From Gammaproteobacteria bacterium (lineage in GTDB: Bacteria; Pseudomonadota; Gammaproteobacteria; Pseudomonadales; Pseudohongiellaceae), in NCBI GenBank assembly GCA_017853205.1, contig JAFMKB010000010.1:1-56654 (forward strand): a DNA stretch of 56,654 bases. The letters run 5' to 3'. Of this stretch, positions 7,904 to 15,796 are shown piece after piece. Every line of letters begins with the position of its first letter. The stretch's first letter is position 1. The notes beneath the pieces are model-generated. The model was not told where the DNA came from, made no database searches, and saw only the letters and a list, made by a program, of their open reading frames with translations. Made by a program: the position numbers and the translations under genes.

Positions 7904-8893
7904 CTATGCGCTAATCGCTCGTTTCACTAAATTTTCCATCAGCGGGATTTTAAACCCGTTGTGGGCTAGAGCACGTGCTCCTTCTGATGCCATTCCGGCA
8001 ACACTGGCAGCAGTTACCGCGCCTTTGGCTTTGCCACGGATCGCTTGCTCAACACTTTGCAGCCTTCTCGGCGTAGCTTGTACCGCACCACAAACGACGC
8101 GTGACTCTTGAATAGTTCCGTCTGAGACCTTGAATGCCGCAGCGACGTTCACCAGCGAGAAATCCCATACATTGCGATCTGCGACTTTTTCATAGTAGAA
8201 CGACGCGTTGGCCCACTCTTTGGGAAGCCTAACCGCAGTTAGAATTTCCCCTGTGCGAAGCGCAGTGGTGTTCTCAATATCGACTGCAGGTCCAACGAAA
8301 TACTCTTCTGCCGAGAGCGTGCGTTCTCCGTCGACCGAGCGCAGCACCATCGTTGCGTCGAGAGCGACGAGGGCCGGCGCTGTATCAGAGGCGCCAGCAG
8401 CCACGCAGCGGCTTGTTTCGAAAAGTGAATGCTCGCGGTTCATGCCCTGAGGCGTGTCGGCGTAGCACAGATTCCCTCCTGCTCTGTAACAAGAAAGGCC
8501 GCGGCGATAGTACCAGCAGCGCACGTCTTGCGAGACATTACCGCCGAGCGTGCCTATGTTGCGGATCTGTGGGCTTGCAACCACAGACGCCGCGTCAGAG
8601 AGTAAAGAAAAACGTTGTTTGAGCAGGCCACTTTCGGCGATTTCGGTGAGCGTAGTTAGCGCACCGATTTCTACGCCGTCGGGCGTCTCCCGGATACCGC
8701 GTAGCGACTCGATCGCGCTGAGATCGATTAGGGCATCGGCTCGTTTTGCTCGGTCTTTGAGCCAGCCGTACGTGTCTTGCCCGCCGCCTACCAGCCAACC
8801 ACGATCTGCGTAGCGGCTAGCTATGTCGAGGGCATCCTCAACCCGTACCGGTTGGTACAGCTCCATATTTGGCATTACGTCATAAGATGGCAT
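7904..8893 (-). CDS. Molybdenum hydroxylase FAD-binding subunit (PaoB/CoxM-like)
   Basis: A 329-residue subunit of the xanthine dehydrogenase/aldehyde oxidase superfamily that passes electrons from Mo and Fe-S centres through FAD. VGGGQDTYGWLK near residue 36 and NIGTLGGNVSQD near 113 are the FAD pyrophosphate-binding motifs of the family. Immediately after comes a Cys-containing insertion, C-x8-C-x7-C-x19-C (about residues 125-162). This resembles the extra [4Fe-4S] segment of PaoB (YagS) and 4-hydroxybenzoyl-CoA reductase beta rather than plain CoxM. It is the last gene of the operon 2Fe-2S, Mo, FAD, starting 8 bp after the Mo-subunit stop. E. coli paoABC has the order 2Fe-2S, FAD, Mo. Confidence 0.88.
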   Translation of the reverse strand: MPSYDVMPNMELYQPVRVEDALDIASRYADRGWLVGGGQDTYGWLKDRAKRADALIDLSAIESLRGIRETPDGVEIGALTTLTEIAESGLLKQRFSLLSDAASVVASPQIRNIGTLGGNVSQDVRCWYYRRGLSCYRAGGNLCYADTPQGMNREHSLFETSRCVAAGASDTAPALVALDATMVLRSVDGERTLSAEEYFVGPAVDIENTTALRTGEILTAVRLPKEWANASFYYEKVADRNVWDFSLVNVAAAFKVSDGTIQESRVVCGAVQATPRRLQSVEQAIRGKAKGAVTAASVAGMASEGARALAHNGFKIPLMENLVKRAISA

Positions 8894-8901
8894 AGTTAAC
8901 C

Positions 8902-11337
8902 TCAGAAAGTGTTAGTTTTCAGATACTTGGTGCTGTAATCATTACCCGCCAAGTGGTTGATAATCATGTCCGTTGTGGTCGGTGCGGTGTTAAACACGTG
9001 ACCATCTAGGGCATCCGAAATCGCACTGGCAAGCGCTGCAGCGGCCGCTCCCTGAGTAGGCTCACCAATACCACGACCGCCCGTTGGGTTTTGTGGGTCG
9101 GGGATGTTGACTGCTCCCATTTTGGTCTCAACATTCACGTCGAGATAGGTCGGTGGCTTGCTCTGGTAAAGTCCCGTATTAGCTGGCAGCCCGTTCTGAG
9201 GGTCGTAGACGTGGCGCTCGAACGCAGCAAGTCCTACTCCCCAAACAGCGCCTCCGCGCATCGCATTTTCGAAATTTTTTGGATGTACAACCGTGCCGCA
9301 ATCAGCGACAGCTGTGTAATCCAAAATTTCGAGTTTGCCAGTATCTTTATCGAGTTCGATTTCACAGAAGCCAACGAGGATTCCGGGAGGCTGACCCTCG
9401 CCAGGGATGTTGTCTTTGGCAACGCCAATTAGACCAGAGCCAGCCAGACCTTGGACTGCGCGCTGGGTAATTGGATTGATATCATCGGGATACTCCTCGC
9501 CGCTAAACTTACCACCTAGCTCGATCGCGCGGGCGGCGGCCTGCGCATAGCTTAGGCCGCGGCTTGGATCGGCGGTTGCAAAGACGCGTTCGTCTCCGAT
9601 CGTGTAATCCTCTGGTTCGCCTCCAAGATCCTGCGCAGCAATTTCTTTCAATTTACTTATTGCATCTTGAGCGGCTACCCAGTTAGTTCGGGTGTGGGTA
9701 AAGATGGTATTCGAACCGCCCTGTCCCGAACTGTGAGGCAGATGATTGTCGGTGCGGCCACGCACTATTTCGCAGCGTTCCCACGGTACTTGTAACGCCT
9801 CAGCAGCGGCGCGACAGGTGCCTGCGTAGGAATAGGTGCCTAGATTGCCGACGCCGCTGTGAATGTAGAGCTTGCCGTCGGTGCCGATACGCACCAGACC
9901 GTCGTAGCCTCGACCACCAGCGCCGTGGTAGCCAATGCCGACACCGAGTCCACGAACTTTGCTGCCATTTTGTTTGGCAAGAGCCTTCTTTTCTTCCCAG
10001 CCGAAGGTGCGCATGCCTTGATCCAGCGCTTCGCGGACGAAAGCACTGGTAACTGGCCCTTGTCCACCGCCTTCAAAGCCATCGCTGTCGATCGCGTTCA
10101 TGCGGCGGAATGCGACGCGGTCCATGCCGATAGCTTTCGCGGCCTTGTCGGCGATAGGCGCGAGTACAGCGGCCATCTCATTCTGACCAGGGCCACGCTG
10201 TGCTCCTCGAGGCGTAGTATTGGTATAGACAGAGATGCCGCGGAACCTCATGTTCTCGGGCTGATAGGCCACGGTGACGTGCTGCGCAGAGGAATTCCCG
10301 CTGCCGGCGCCGGTCATACCGCCATCATTGACGACCACAAGGTCTATTGCTGAGACTTTACCGTTGGCCTTCACGCCCATTTTGATCCAGCCCTGCATAC
10401 CTGAGCGCGCTGAACCGATGTAAAACTCCTGCTCACGCGTGATTCTAAGCTGCAGAGGTCTGTTCAGGCGTTTAGCGAAATTGCCCGAGATGGCCATGTA
10501 AGGGTAAGGACCAATTTTTGAGCCGAAACCACCTCCCGTTGCTTCATTGATAAACACGAGGTTGGCAGGATCGATGTCTAGCATGCGTGCGAGGCCATTA
10601 TCGTTAGCACTTTGGCTCTGCGAAGAGCCATGGAAATAGCATTTGCCATTTTCCCAATAAGCCATGCAGGTGCGGGACTCGAGTGAGTGATGCGGGTAGC
10701 CAATGGTAACGAACGGCTCTTCGACGATGACAGCTGCTTCAGCGAAGCCGGCATCGAGGTCGCCGAAGCTCCATTCGGTGGTGAATTCAGCCCCTTTGGG
10801 TTCTTTGCCCGCTCTAAGCGCATCGATTGCCGATTGTGGCCATTTGACGTCGCGAATTTCGGCGCCGCGTATAGGCGTACCTTCCGGGCCTTCTTCCTCC
10901 GTTCGTACCAACGTATTGCCCTCTGGGTAAGCATTAGCGCCCCCAGGCGAGAGGCTCTCGAGGGGGTCAACCACGAACGGGCGGCGTTCGAAATCGACGC
11001 GTATTTTCTCGATGGCCGATTCAGCGATCTCCTCGGTGACGGCCGCGACTGCAAGAATAGGTTGGCCGACAAAGCTGACATATTCCGATGCCAAAGCAGG
11101 GTTGGCGGGTGGCGCTACCGGTGGGAGGTCGTCGGCGGTGAATATGCCGAGAACGCCATCCATCCGCAGTGCCTCTCTGGCGTCGATGCCAACGACTCTG
11201 CCGCTGGGTAGCGGGCTGGTTAATAACCGAGCAAAGACCATGCCCTCGCGTTTATAGTCCTCGGCATATTTGATTTCGCCCGTAACTTTTCCGGGTACGT
11301 CGGGCGGCGTAAAGTCGAATCCTATATGTGTACTCAT
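8902..11337 (-). CDS. Molybdenum hydroxylase catalytic (molybdopterin-binding) subunit
   Basis: An 811-residue catalytic subunit of the xanthine oxidase family. The N-terminal DVPGKVTGEIKYAED begins the hammerhead-like domain. The Mo-cofactor domains contain TGGGFGSKIG (near residue 266), RGAQRGPGQNEM (near 380), GVGNLGTYSYAG (near 494) and the C-terminal GGRGIGEPTQGAA, whose Glu is the expected catalytic base of these hydroxylases. The enzyme probably oxidises aldehydes or N-heterocycles with water as oxygen source; the substrate cannot be predicted. It has no signal of its own, but the partner 2Fe-2S subunit carries a Tat signal, so the folded heterotrimer is probably co-exported. The start overlaps the upstream stop by 4 bp. 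No dedicated XdhC/PaoD chaperone is adjacent. Confidence 0.92.
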   Translation of the reverse strand: MSTHIGFDFTPPDVPGKVTGEIKYAEDYKREGMVFARLLTSPLPSGRVVGIDAREALRMDGVLGIFTADDLPPVAPPANPALASEYVSFVGQPILAVAAVTEEIAESAIEKIRVDFERRPFVVDPLESLSPGGANAYPEGNTLVRTEEEGPEGTPIRGAEIRDVKWPQSAIDALRAGKEPKGAEFTTEWSFGDLDAGFAEAAVIVEEPFVTIGYPHHSLESRTCMAYWENGKCYFHGSSQSQSANDNGLARMLDIDPANLVFINEATGGGFGSKIGPYPYMAISGNFAKRLNRPLQLRITREQEFYIGSARSGMQGWIKMGVKANGKVSAIDLVVVNDGGMTGAGSGNSSAQHVTVAYQPENMRFRGISVYTNTTPRGAQRGPGQNEMAAVLAPIADKAAKAIGMDRVAFRRMNAIDSDGFEGGGQGPVTSAFVREALDQGMRTFGWEEKKALAKQNGSKVRGLGVGIGYHGAGGRGYDGLVRIGTDGKLYIHSGVGNLGTYSYAGTCRAAAEALQVPWERCEIVRGRTDNHLPHSSGQGGSNTIFTHTRTNWVAAQDAISKLKEIAAQDLGGEPEDYTIGDERVFATADPSRGLSYAQAAARAIELGGKFSGEEYPDDINPITQRAVQGLAGSGLIGVAKDNIPGEGQPPGILVGFCEIELDKDTGKLEILDYTAVADCGTVVHPKNFENAMRGGAVWGVGLAAFERHVYDPQNGLPANTGLYQSKPPTYLDVNVETKMGAVNIPDPQNPTGGRGIGEPTQGAAAAALASAISDALDGHVFNTAPTTTDMIINHLAGNDYSTKYLKTNTF

Positions 11338-11933
11338 GCTATTTGCCCCGAGGCGCGCAGGACGCCATTCAGATAATGTTCATAAGCACCGCAGCGGCAC
11401 AGGTTGCCAGACATCGCCTGAGCTGCCTCCGCCTTCGTCGGCCGTGGATTATTCGCTAGCAGCGCAACCGCTGACATGATCTGTCCTGGCGTGCAGAAGC
11501 CGCACTGTGGCGCGTTTTCGGCAATAAACGCCTGCTGCACTGCGTGCAGTGTCCCATCTTCGGCTTTTATGCCTTCGATAGATGTCACTTGCTTAGTCTT
11601 CACATTGTGCGTCAGCACCGAGCAGGCATAATTAGGTACGCCGTCGATGAGCACGGTGCAGGCGCCGCATTCGCCGCGATTGCAGCCGATTTTAGTCCCT
11701 GTGAGATTGAGTCTATAGCGAAGGGTGTTAGCCAGGGTTTCTGTAGGGGGCACGTCAACACGTCGCGTTCGGCCATTGATTGTGAGTGTTATCAAGCGCT
11801 CCATTCCGCCATTACCCGACTGCGCATTGGCAGCGAGGTAGACGCCAGCGCCCGACGTTGCCGCCGCGCCGGAGAAGATGACTCCCTTGATAAAACGTCT
11901 GCGTGTTAGTTGTAAATTCACTGAATCATTCAC
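11334..11933 (-). CDS. Tat-exported 2Fe-2S subunit of molybdenum hydroxylase (PaoA-like)
   Basis: The GTG at 11933 (199 aa) is preferred because GGAG lies 9 bp before it and it places a Tat motif, RRRFIKG, about 10 residues from the start. The open frame extends 30 codons further up to 12023 but has no ribosome site there. After the Tat signal (ending near ANA-QS), two [2Fe-2S] domains follow: C-x4-C-x2-C of CNRGECGACTVLIDG, and the C-terminal helical domain CGFCTPGQ with NLCRCGAY. Together these eight cysteines match the small subunit of PaoABC/xanthine dehydrogenase-type enzymes. It passes electrons from the Mo site to FAD. It is first in the operon and coupled by a 4-bp overlap to the catalytic subunit. 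Confidence 0.9.
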   Translation of the reverse strand: MNDSVNLQLTRRRFIKGVIFSGAAATSGAGVYLAANAQSGNGGMERLITLTINGRTRRVDVPPTETLANTLRYRLNLTGTKIGCNRGECGACTVLIDGVPNYACSVLTHNVKTKQVTSIEGIKAEDGTLHAVQQAFIAENAPQCGFCTPGQIMSAVALLANNPRPTKAEAAQAMSGNLCRCGAYEHYLNGVLRASGQIA

Positions 11934-12079
11934 AAAACATTGCTCCGTCTTCTTATTATGGAATGCGTGCCTGTCGGTGTTGCGGGGGGGGAGGGACTCT
12001 GACACGCGCTTTGTCTGCATCATAAGCTAAGACCGAACTTAGTATTAAATGTAGGAAATTGCAACGCATCGGCATAAAA

Positions 12080-12107
12080 AAAGCCCGCCTGATGCCAGGC
12101 GGGCTTT
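12080..12107 (-). terminator. Intrinsic terminator after TonB-dependent receptor
   Basis: A 10-bp GC-rich perfect stem (aagcccgcct / aggcgggctt) has a six-base loop and, on the minus strand, a T-rich tail from the a-run at 12074-12082. It ends the receptor transcript before the molybdenum hydroxylase operon, so that operon needs its own promoter in about 11934-12079. Confidence 0.88.
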
Positions 12108-12153
12108 CTAAGTCGATAGGTTCTCGACTAGATCATTCTATGGATCTTAGTAT

Positions 12154-15100
12154 TTAGAACTCGAACTGGATACCAAGACGCATTTCCCACAGTGACTGGT
12201 TCTCTAGCAGATCAGTCAGGCCGCGGTCGGTGAACGTATTGTAGACATACTGTCCCTGCGCATTGACATTAGAGTCAACCACTTGCTGGGAGAAGAACTG
12301 GGCGTCGTACTGAAGCCCTTTACTGTCGTCTAACATGTTCATGACATTGTAGATCTTGAGATAGACACGGCCTTTGCTTGCGCCGAGGAACGTGGGGATC
12401 TCTTGATCGATTCGCAGGTCGAGGCGTGATGACCATGCAGCATTGTTTTCATTGCGGTCAACGAAGCCTTGACCGTAGCCTTCACGTTCGATGAAGGCTT
12501 GGAACGCCGCGACATCGAAGTTAGGGCCAACGACAACGTTACCGTCGTTAGGACCGGGTACATAGAGGAGGTGACGTCCGAATGCGCCATCGCCTTCGAG
12601 ATCAACCGAGCCCATTACATGGCTCTGTCCCTGACCCTGCTTGCGGTAGAACATGGCTGTAATACGCGACTCATAGCCCGCGAAGAACTCTTTCCCGTAA
12701 GACAGACGCGCCGTAATGCGGTGAGGCGTGTTGTAGTTCGAGATGCCTGGCTCTGGATTTACGATTGTGTTAGCCGCGAGGTTGTCGAAGTTCGAACCGG
12801 CCGTAGAGCTAGTCATTGGGCTGATATCTTCGGCGTCGGTAAACGCGTAGCCAACCATCCAATCCAAACCAAAGTCATAGTCGTGACGCGCCACTAACGA
12901 GAAAGACGTCGACTTCGCTTCGCGATCAGAGTTAGTGAGCATAAAGTTGTCACGGCCGGTTGCGTAATCGAAGATCGGCTGACCGGTAGTCGTTACACCT
13001 ATTTGCTCTTGAGAGACGTCTACATAGTAGGCTGCGTCATTCGCGATAGAGTAGAGGAAGTCTGCGTCTACGCTCAGGCCACTATCAAACGTATAGGTAC
13101 CACCCAAAGCGAGTTTCCACTCCGAAGGCTGCTCGTAGTTTGGATCGATCAGCACGAGGAAACTGTTGCTTGCCGAATCAGCTGTCGTGTTAGCGACTTG
13201 GTCGATCATTTCCTGTGGAACATCGTAGCCTGGTCGGCCTGCGCCACTGAGTTCCCAATTGCTGAAGATTGAGCGAGCGCCGTTGAAGTTACGATTCTGT
13301 AGCTGCACGTTCGTTAGACCGTCGTTACTCCACGCATTCGAAATCCAGACATTAGGATTGCCGCCTGAGTAGAGGCCTGCGCCACCGCGAACTGTTAGGT
13401 TGTAGTTCGCTTCCCAGGTAAAGCCAAGTCGAGGCATGAGAAGGTCGAGACCGTCGATATTAGTATCGTTACGTAGGCCGCCGTTCGCTGATGTGAAGGC
13501 TTGGTTGAAGTTGGGCCTGTCGTCGCTTTCGAACCAGTCGTAACGAAGGCCAGCCACAACAGTTAAGTTGTAGTCAGCGATATACAGCTCGTCCTGTAGG
13601 TAAACAGTGTTGAGCGAGTTTTCAAAGCTTGCCGCTGCGTCGGCCGCGTTATTAGTGCCGCCGCCGCTGCCGTAGTAAATGCGGCTCGGGCGACCCAGTT
13701 CGAAGCGGTCTATGCCTGACAATCCGCAGCTAGGATCATCAAATCGACCCTGAGCAGTAAGAGCCTGACAAGCAGCTGAGTTGGCTGCTGAGTCGTCGAA
13801 GAAATCGTACTCTCCGCCGCGCGCATGCTGCACGAACTGGTTGAAGACGTTAAGCGTTTCGCGCTCATAGCCAAAAGTCAGTACCTGATCGCCGAGGAGG
13901 TATTCGCCTGCAATTTTGAAGAAATCAGACTCAGTATTGAGGGCGTTAGCTTGGCGCGAGTCGTCGGCACCGAGGTAAACAGTATCGCGACCAATACTGA
14001 TTTGCATGTCAGCAAAATCCGCGGGGCCCACGGTAACCTGCGAGTCATCCATGGTGTTTTTGCTGTAGAACATTTCGCTAGAGAGCGCATCTGACCACTG
14101 CGAACGCAGGCGAACGGTAGTCGTTTCAGACACAGCACCCTTGTTGTAGAAGTGATTTGCGAACTCGAACTCGTTGTCGTCACCATCGGAGGAGCGCAGC
14201 TGAATACCGTCATAATAGTTGTAAATTACACTCGCATCGTGCTGTTCGTTGATATTCCAATCGACGCGGAGCATGTACTTCTCGTCAGTCTGTGTGCCAT
14301 CGGCAGGCAGGCCACCGGGATCGTAGTTGTAGAGGTCTTTAGCAATGCGCTCAATGCGGTCATGATTTTCTTTACTCAGCCATGAGCGCTCAACGCCGTT
14401 GTTTGAGCCGGCGTAACCTGCTGCGAGAAAGCGTGGCTGCTCTGATTCTTCGTAGGCGCCATAGAAGAAGAGTTTATCTTCCAAGATCGGACCACCGATG
14501 CTGAAGCCCTTTGTGTCTTCAGTGAAACTTTTGCTGGAGTAATCTTGTACTCGGCCATTTACCTCAAGTGAGTCGCCGCGCCATTGATCGCCGGTACGCT
14601 CCATGAATACGGTGCCTGTCCACTCATTGCTTCCAGACTTAGTCACCGCGTTGATGTTACATGCGGTGAAGCCGCCGTAAGTCACGTCAAAAGGCGCAAG
14701 CTCTGCTGAAACCTGAGCGATACCCTCGTAGGGGAAAGGCATGCCAGTCGCGGTCGAATACCCGTTGCTGTTTAGGCCGAATCGGTCGTTCTGGCTGATG
14801 CCGTCGAGGCTGATGCTGTTAAAGCGTGGATGCTTGCCTACGCAGTTAACCTGAGTATCGCCGTCGAGATTCATGCGTGGGTCGATGGAGTACACATCTT
14901 TAATGTCTCGATCGTAGGCAACCGATGTTTGCATGTCGAAGGTTGAGAAAGAGGCTGATGGCCCTGCAGCCACGTCGACGAAGGTGTTTGTGCCGCCAAG
15001 AACAATAATCTCTTGGATCTGCGTCTCGCCCATCTCAATGCTTAGGTTGTAGATATCACCCAGTGCGATCGAGTCGACAGTCACGGTTTTCGTGCCATTC

Positions 15101-15360
15101 ACCGTAACATTGTACGGACCGCCTACGGGGAGGTTAGTCGCATAAAAAGTGCCTGATGAGTTTGATTGCAATGTGCGCGTCGCGCCCGTGCGGGTGTCAC
15201 GCACGACAACTGTCGCGTTAGTAAGCGGCTGTCCTGCTGCGTCGAGTAGTTTGCCGCGAATAGCAGAAGCGGTGTCTTGTGCGATCGCTGCAGTCGAGTA
15301 GCCTAATGCGACGACAATAGACGTCAGCAACAGCTTCCTGGCTGTGGGTGGGAATTGCAT
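12154..15360 (-). CDS. TonB-dependent outer-membrane receptor with carboxypeptidase-regulatory-like domain (Oar-like)
   Basis: A 1068-residue outer-membrane protein starting at an ATG behind AGGAGA. It has a signal peptide to about residue 27 (AIA-QD). Residues about 30-105 form a CarboxypepD_reg-like beta domain (IRGKLLDAAGQPLTNATVVV). Then come a plug-like region with NAVTKSGSNEWTGTVF near 237, and a long barrel rich in aromatic and Asp/Asn turns. It ends in ...LGIQFEF with the terminal Phe used by the barrel-assembly machinery. The layout resembles Oar/RagA-type receptors rather than small siderophore receptors. The cargo is unknown. It is monocistronic, with a terminator 47 bp downstream, and sits directly upstream of the molybdenum hydroxylase operon, which may or may not be functionally linked. 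Confidence 0.9.
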   Translation of the reverse strand: MQFPPTARKLLLTSIVVALGYSTAAIAQDTASAIRGKLLDAAGQPLTNATVVVRDTRTGATRTLQSNSSGTFYATNLPVGGPYNVTVNGTKTVTVDSIALGDIYNLSIEMGETQIQEIIVLGGTNTFVDVAAGPSASFSTFDMQTSVAYDRDIKDVYSIDPRMNLDGDTQVNCVGKHPRFNSISLDGISQNDRFGLNSNGYSTATGMPFPYEGIAQVSAELAPFDVTYGGFTACNINAVTKSGSNEWTGTVFMERTGDQWRGDSLEVNGRVQDYSSKSFTEDTKGFSIGGPILEDKLFFYGAYEESEQPRFLAAGYAGSNNGVERSWLSKENHDRIERIAKDLYNYDPGGLPADGTQTDEKYMLRVDWNINEQHDASVIYNYYDGIQLRSSDGDDNEFEFANHFYNKGAVSETTTVRLRSQWSDALSSEMFYSKNTMDDSQVTVGPADFADMQISIGRDTVYLGADDSRQANALNTESDFFKIAGEYLLGDQVLTFGYERETLNVFNQFVQHARGGEYDFFDDSAANSAACQALTAQGRFDDPSCGLSGIDRFELGRPSRIYYGSGGGTNNAADAAASFENSLNTVYLQDELYIADYNLTVVAGLRYDWFESDDRPNFNQAFTSANGGLRNDTNIDGLDLLMPRLGFTWEANYNLTVRGGAGLYSGGNPNVWISNAWSNDGLTNVQLQNRNFNGARSIFSNWELSGAGRPGYDVPQEMIDQVANTTADSASNSFLVLIDPNYEQPSEWKLALGGTYTFDSGLSVDADFLYSIANDAAYYVDVSQEQIGVTTTGQPIFDYATGRDNFMLTNSDREAKSTSFSLVARHDYDFGLDWMVGYAFTDAEDISPMTSSTAGSNFDNLAANTIVNPEPGISNYNTPHRITARLSYGKEFFAGYESRITAMFYRKQGQGQSHVMGSVDLEGDGAFGRHLLYVPGPNDGNVVVGPNFDVAAFQAFIEREGYGQGFVDRNENNAAWSSRLDLRIDQEIPTFLGASKGRVYLKIYNVMNMLDDSKGLQYDAQFFSQQVVDSNVNAQGQYVYNTFTDRGLTDLLENQSLWEMRLGIQFEF

Positions 15361-15796
15361 AGCTTTCTCCTGATAGATGAAGTTCGCATCGACTCTAAAA
15401 CCGAGGCTTAAACTGTTTTTATCTTAGTGATTACGTTAATGAACCCGATAATCTTTGGGTGAGGTTACTTTCCAACGCCAGCTTGATTCTTGTACTGCCT
15501 TCTCTCGAATCGCATGATCTTTTGTTAGTCGCAAATCAGCGTCGCATAGCATAACGACAAAGCATTGCGCTTTGATGACTATTAGACGGTGCGAATTTTA
15601 CAGAGGTGTGACAGAAAAAGAAATGCGAAAGAGAGAATTAGTCGACAAAAGTGCAATTTTATTGGAGAACGGTAGCGAATGCGTTTGAAAGTCGGGGAAA
15701 CGAACTCGAATCGCGTTGTGAGCATTTCACGCGTTTACTCTGGATCGCTCGCCGTTAAGCGTCTACAGCGAGCTACAGCGTGATGGTGCCTGCTAT
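15361..15796. other. Intergenic region between uvrA end and TonB receptor start
   Basis: A 436-bp gap holding the receptor promoter and the 3' end of the uvrA transcript. The receptor ribosome site (AGGAGA) lies next to 15360. A short direct repeat, ctacagcg, occurs twice near 15767-15780. No convincing terminator, ORF or RNA gene was seen. Confidence 0.5.

Noticed and set aside
7815-8111. 98-codon plus-strand frame starting inside the terminator
   Set aside because: It begins within a strong terminator and then runs antisense to the FAD-subunit gene; the composition is not protein-like.
9859-10353. 164-codon open frame opposite the molybdenum hydroxylase subunit
   Set aside because: It is a reflection of the GC-rich codon pattern of the real gene on the other strand.
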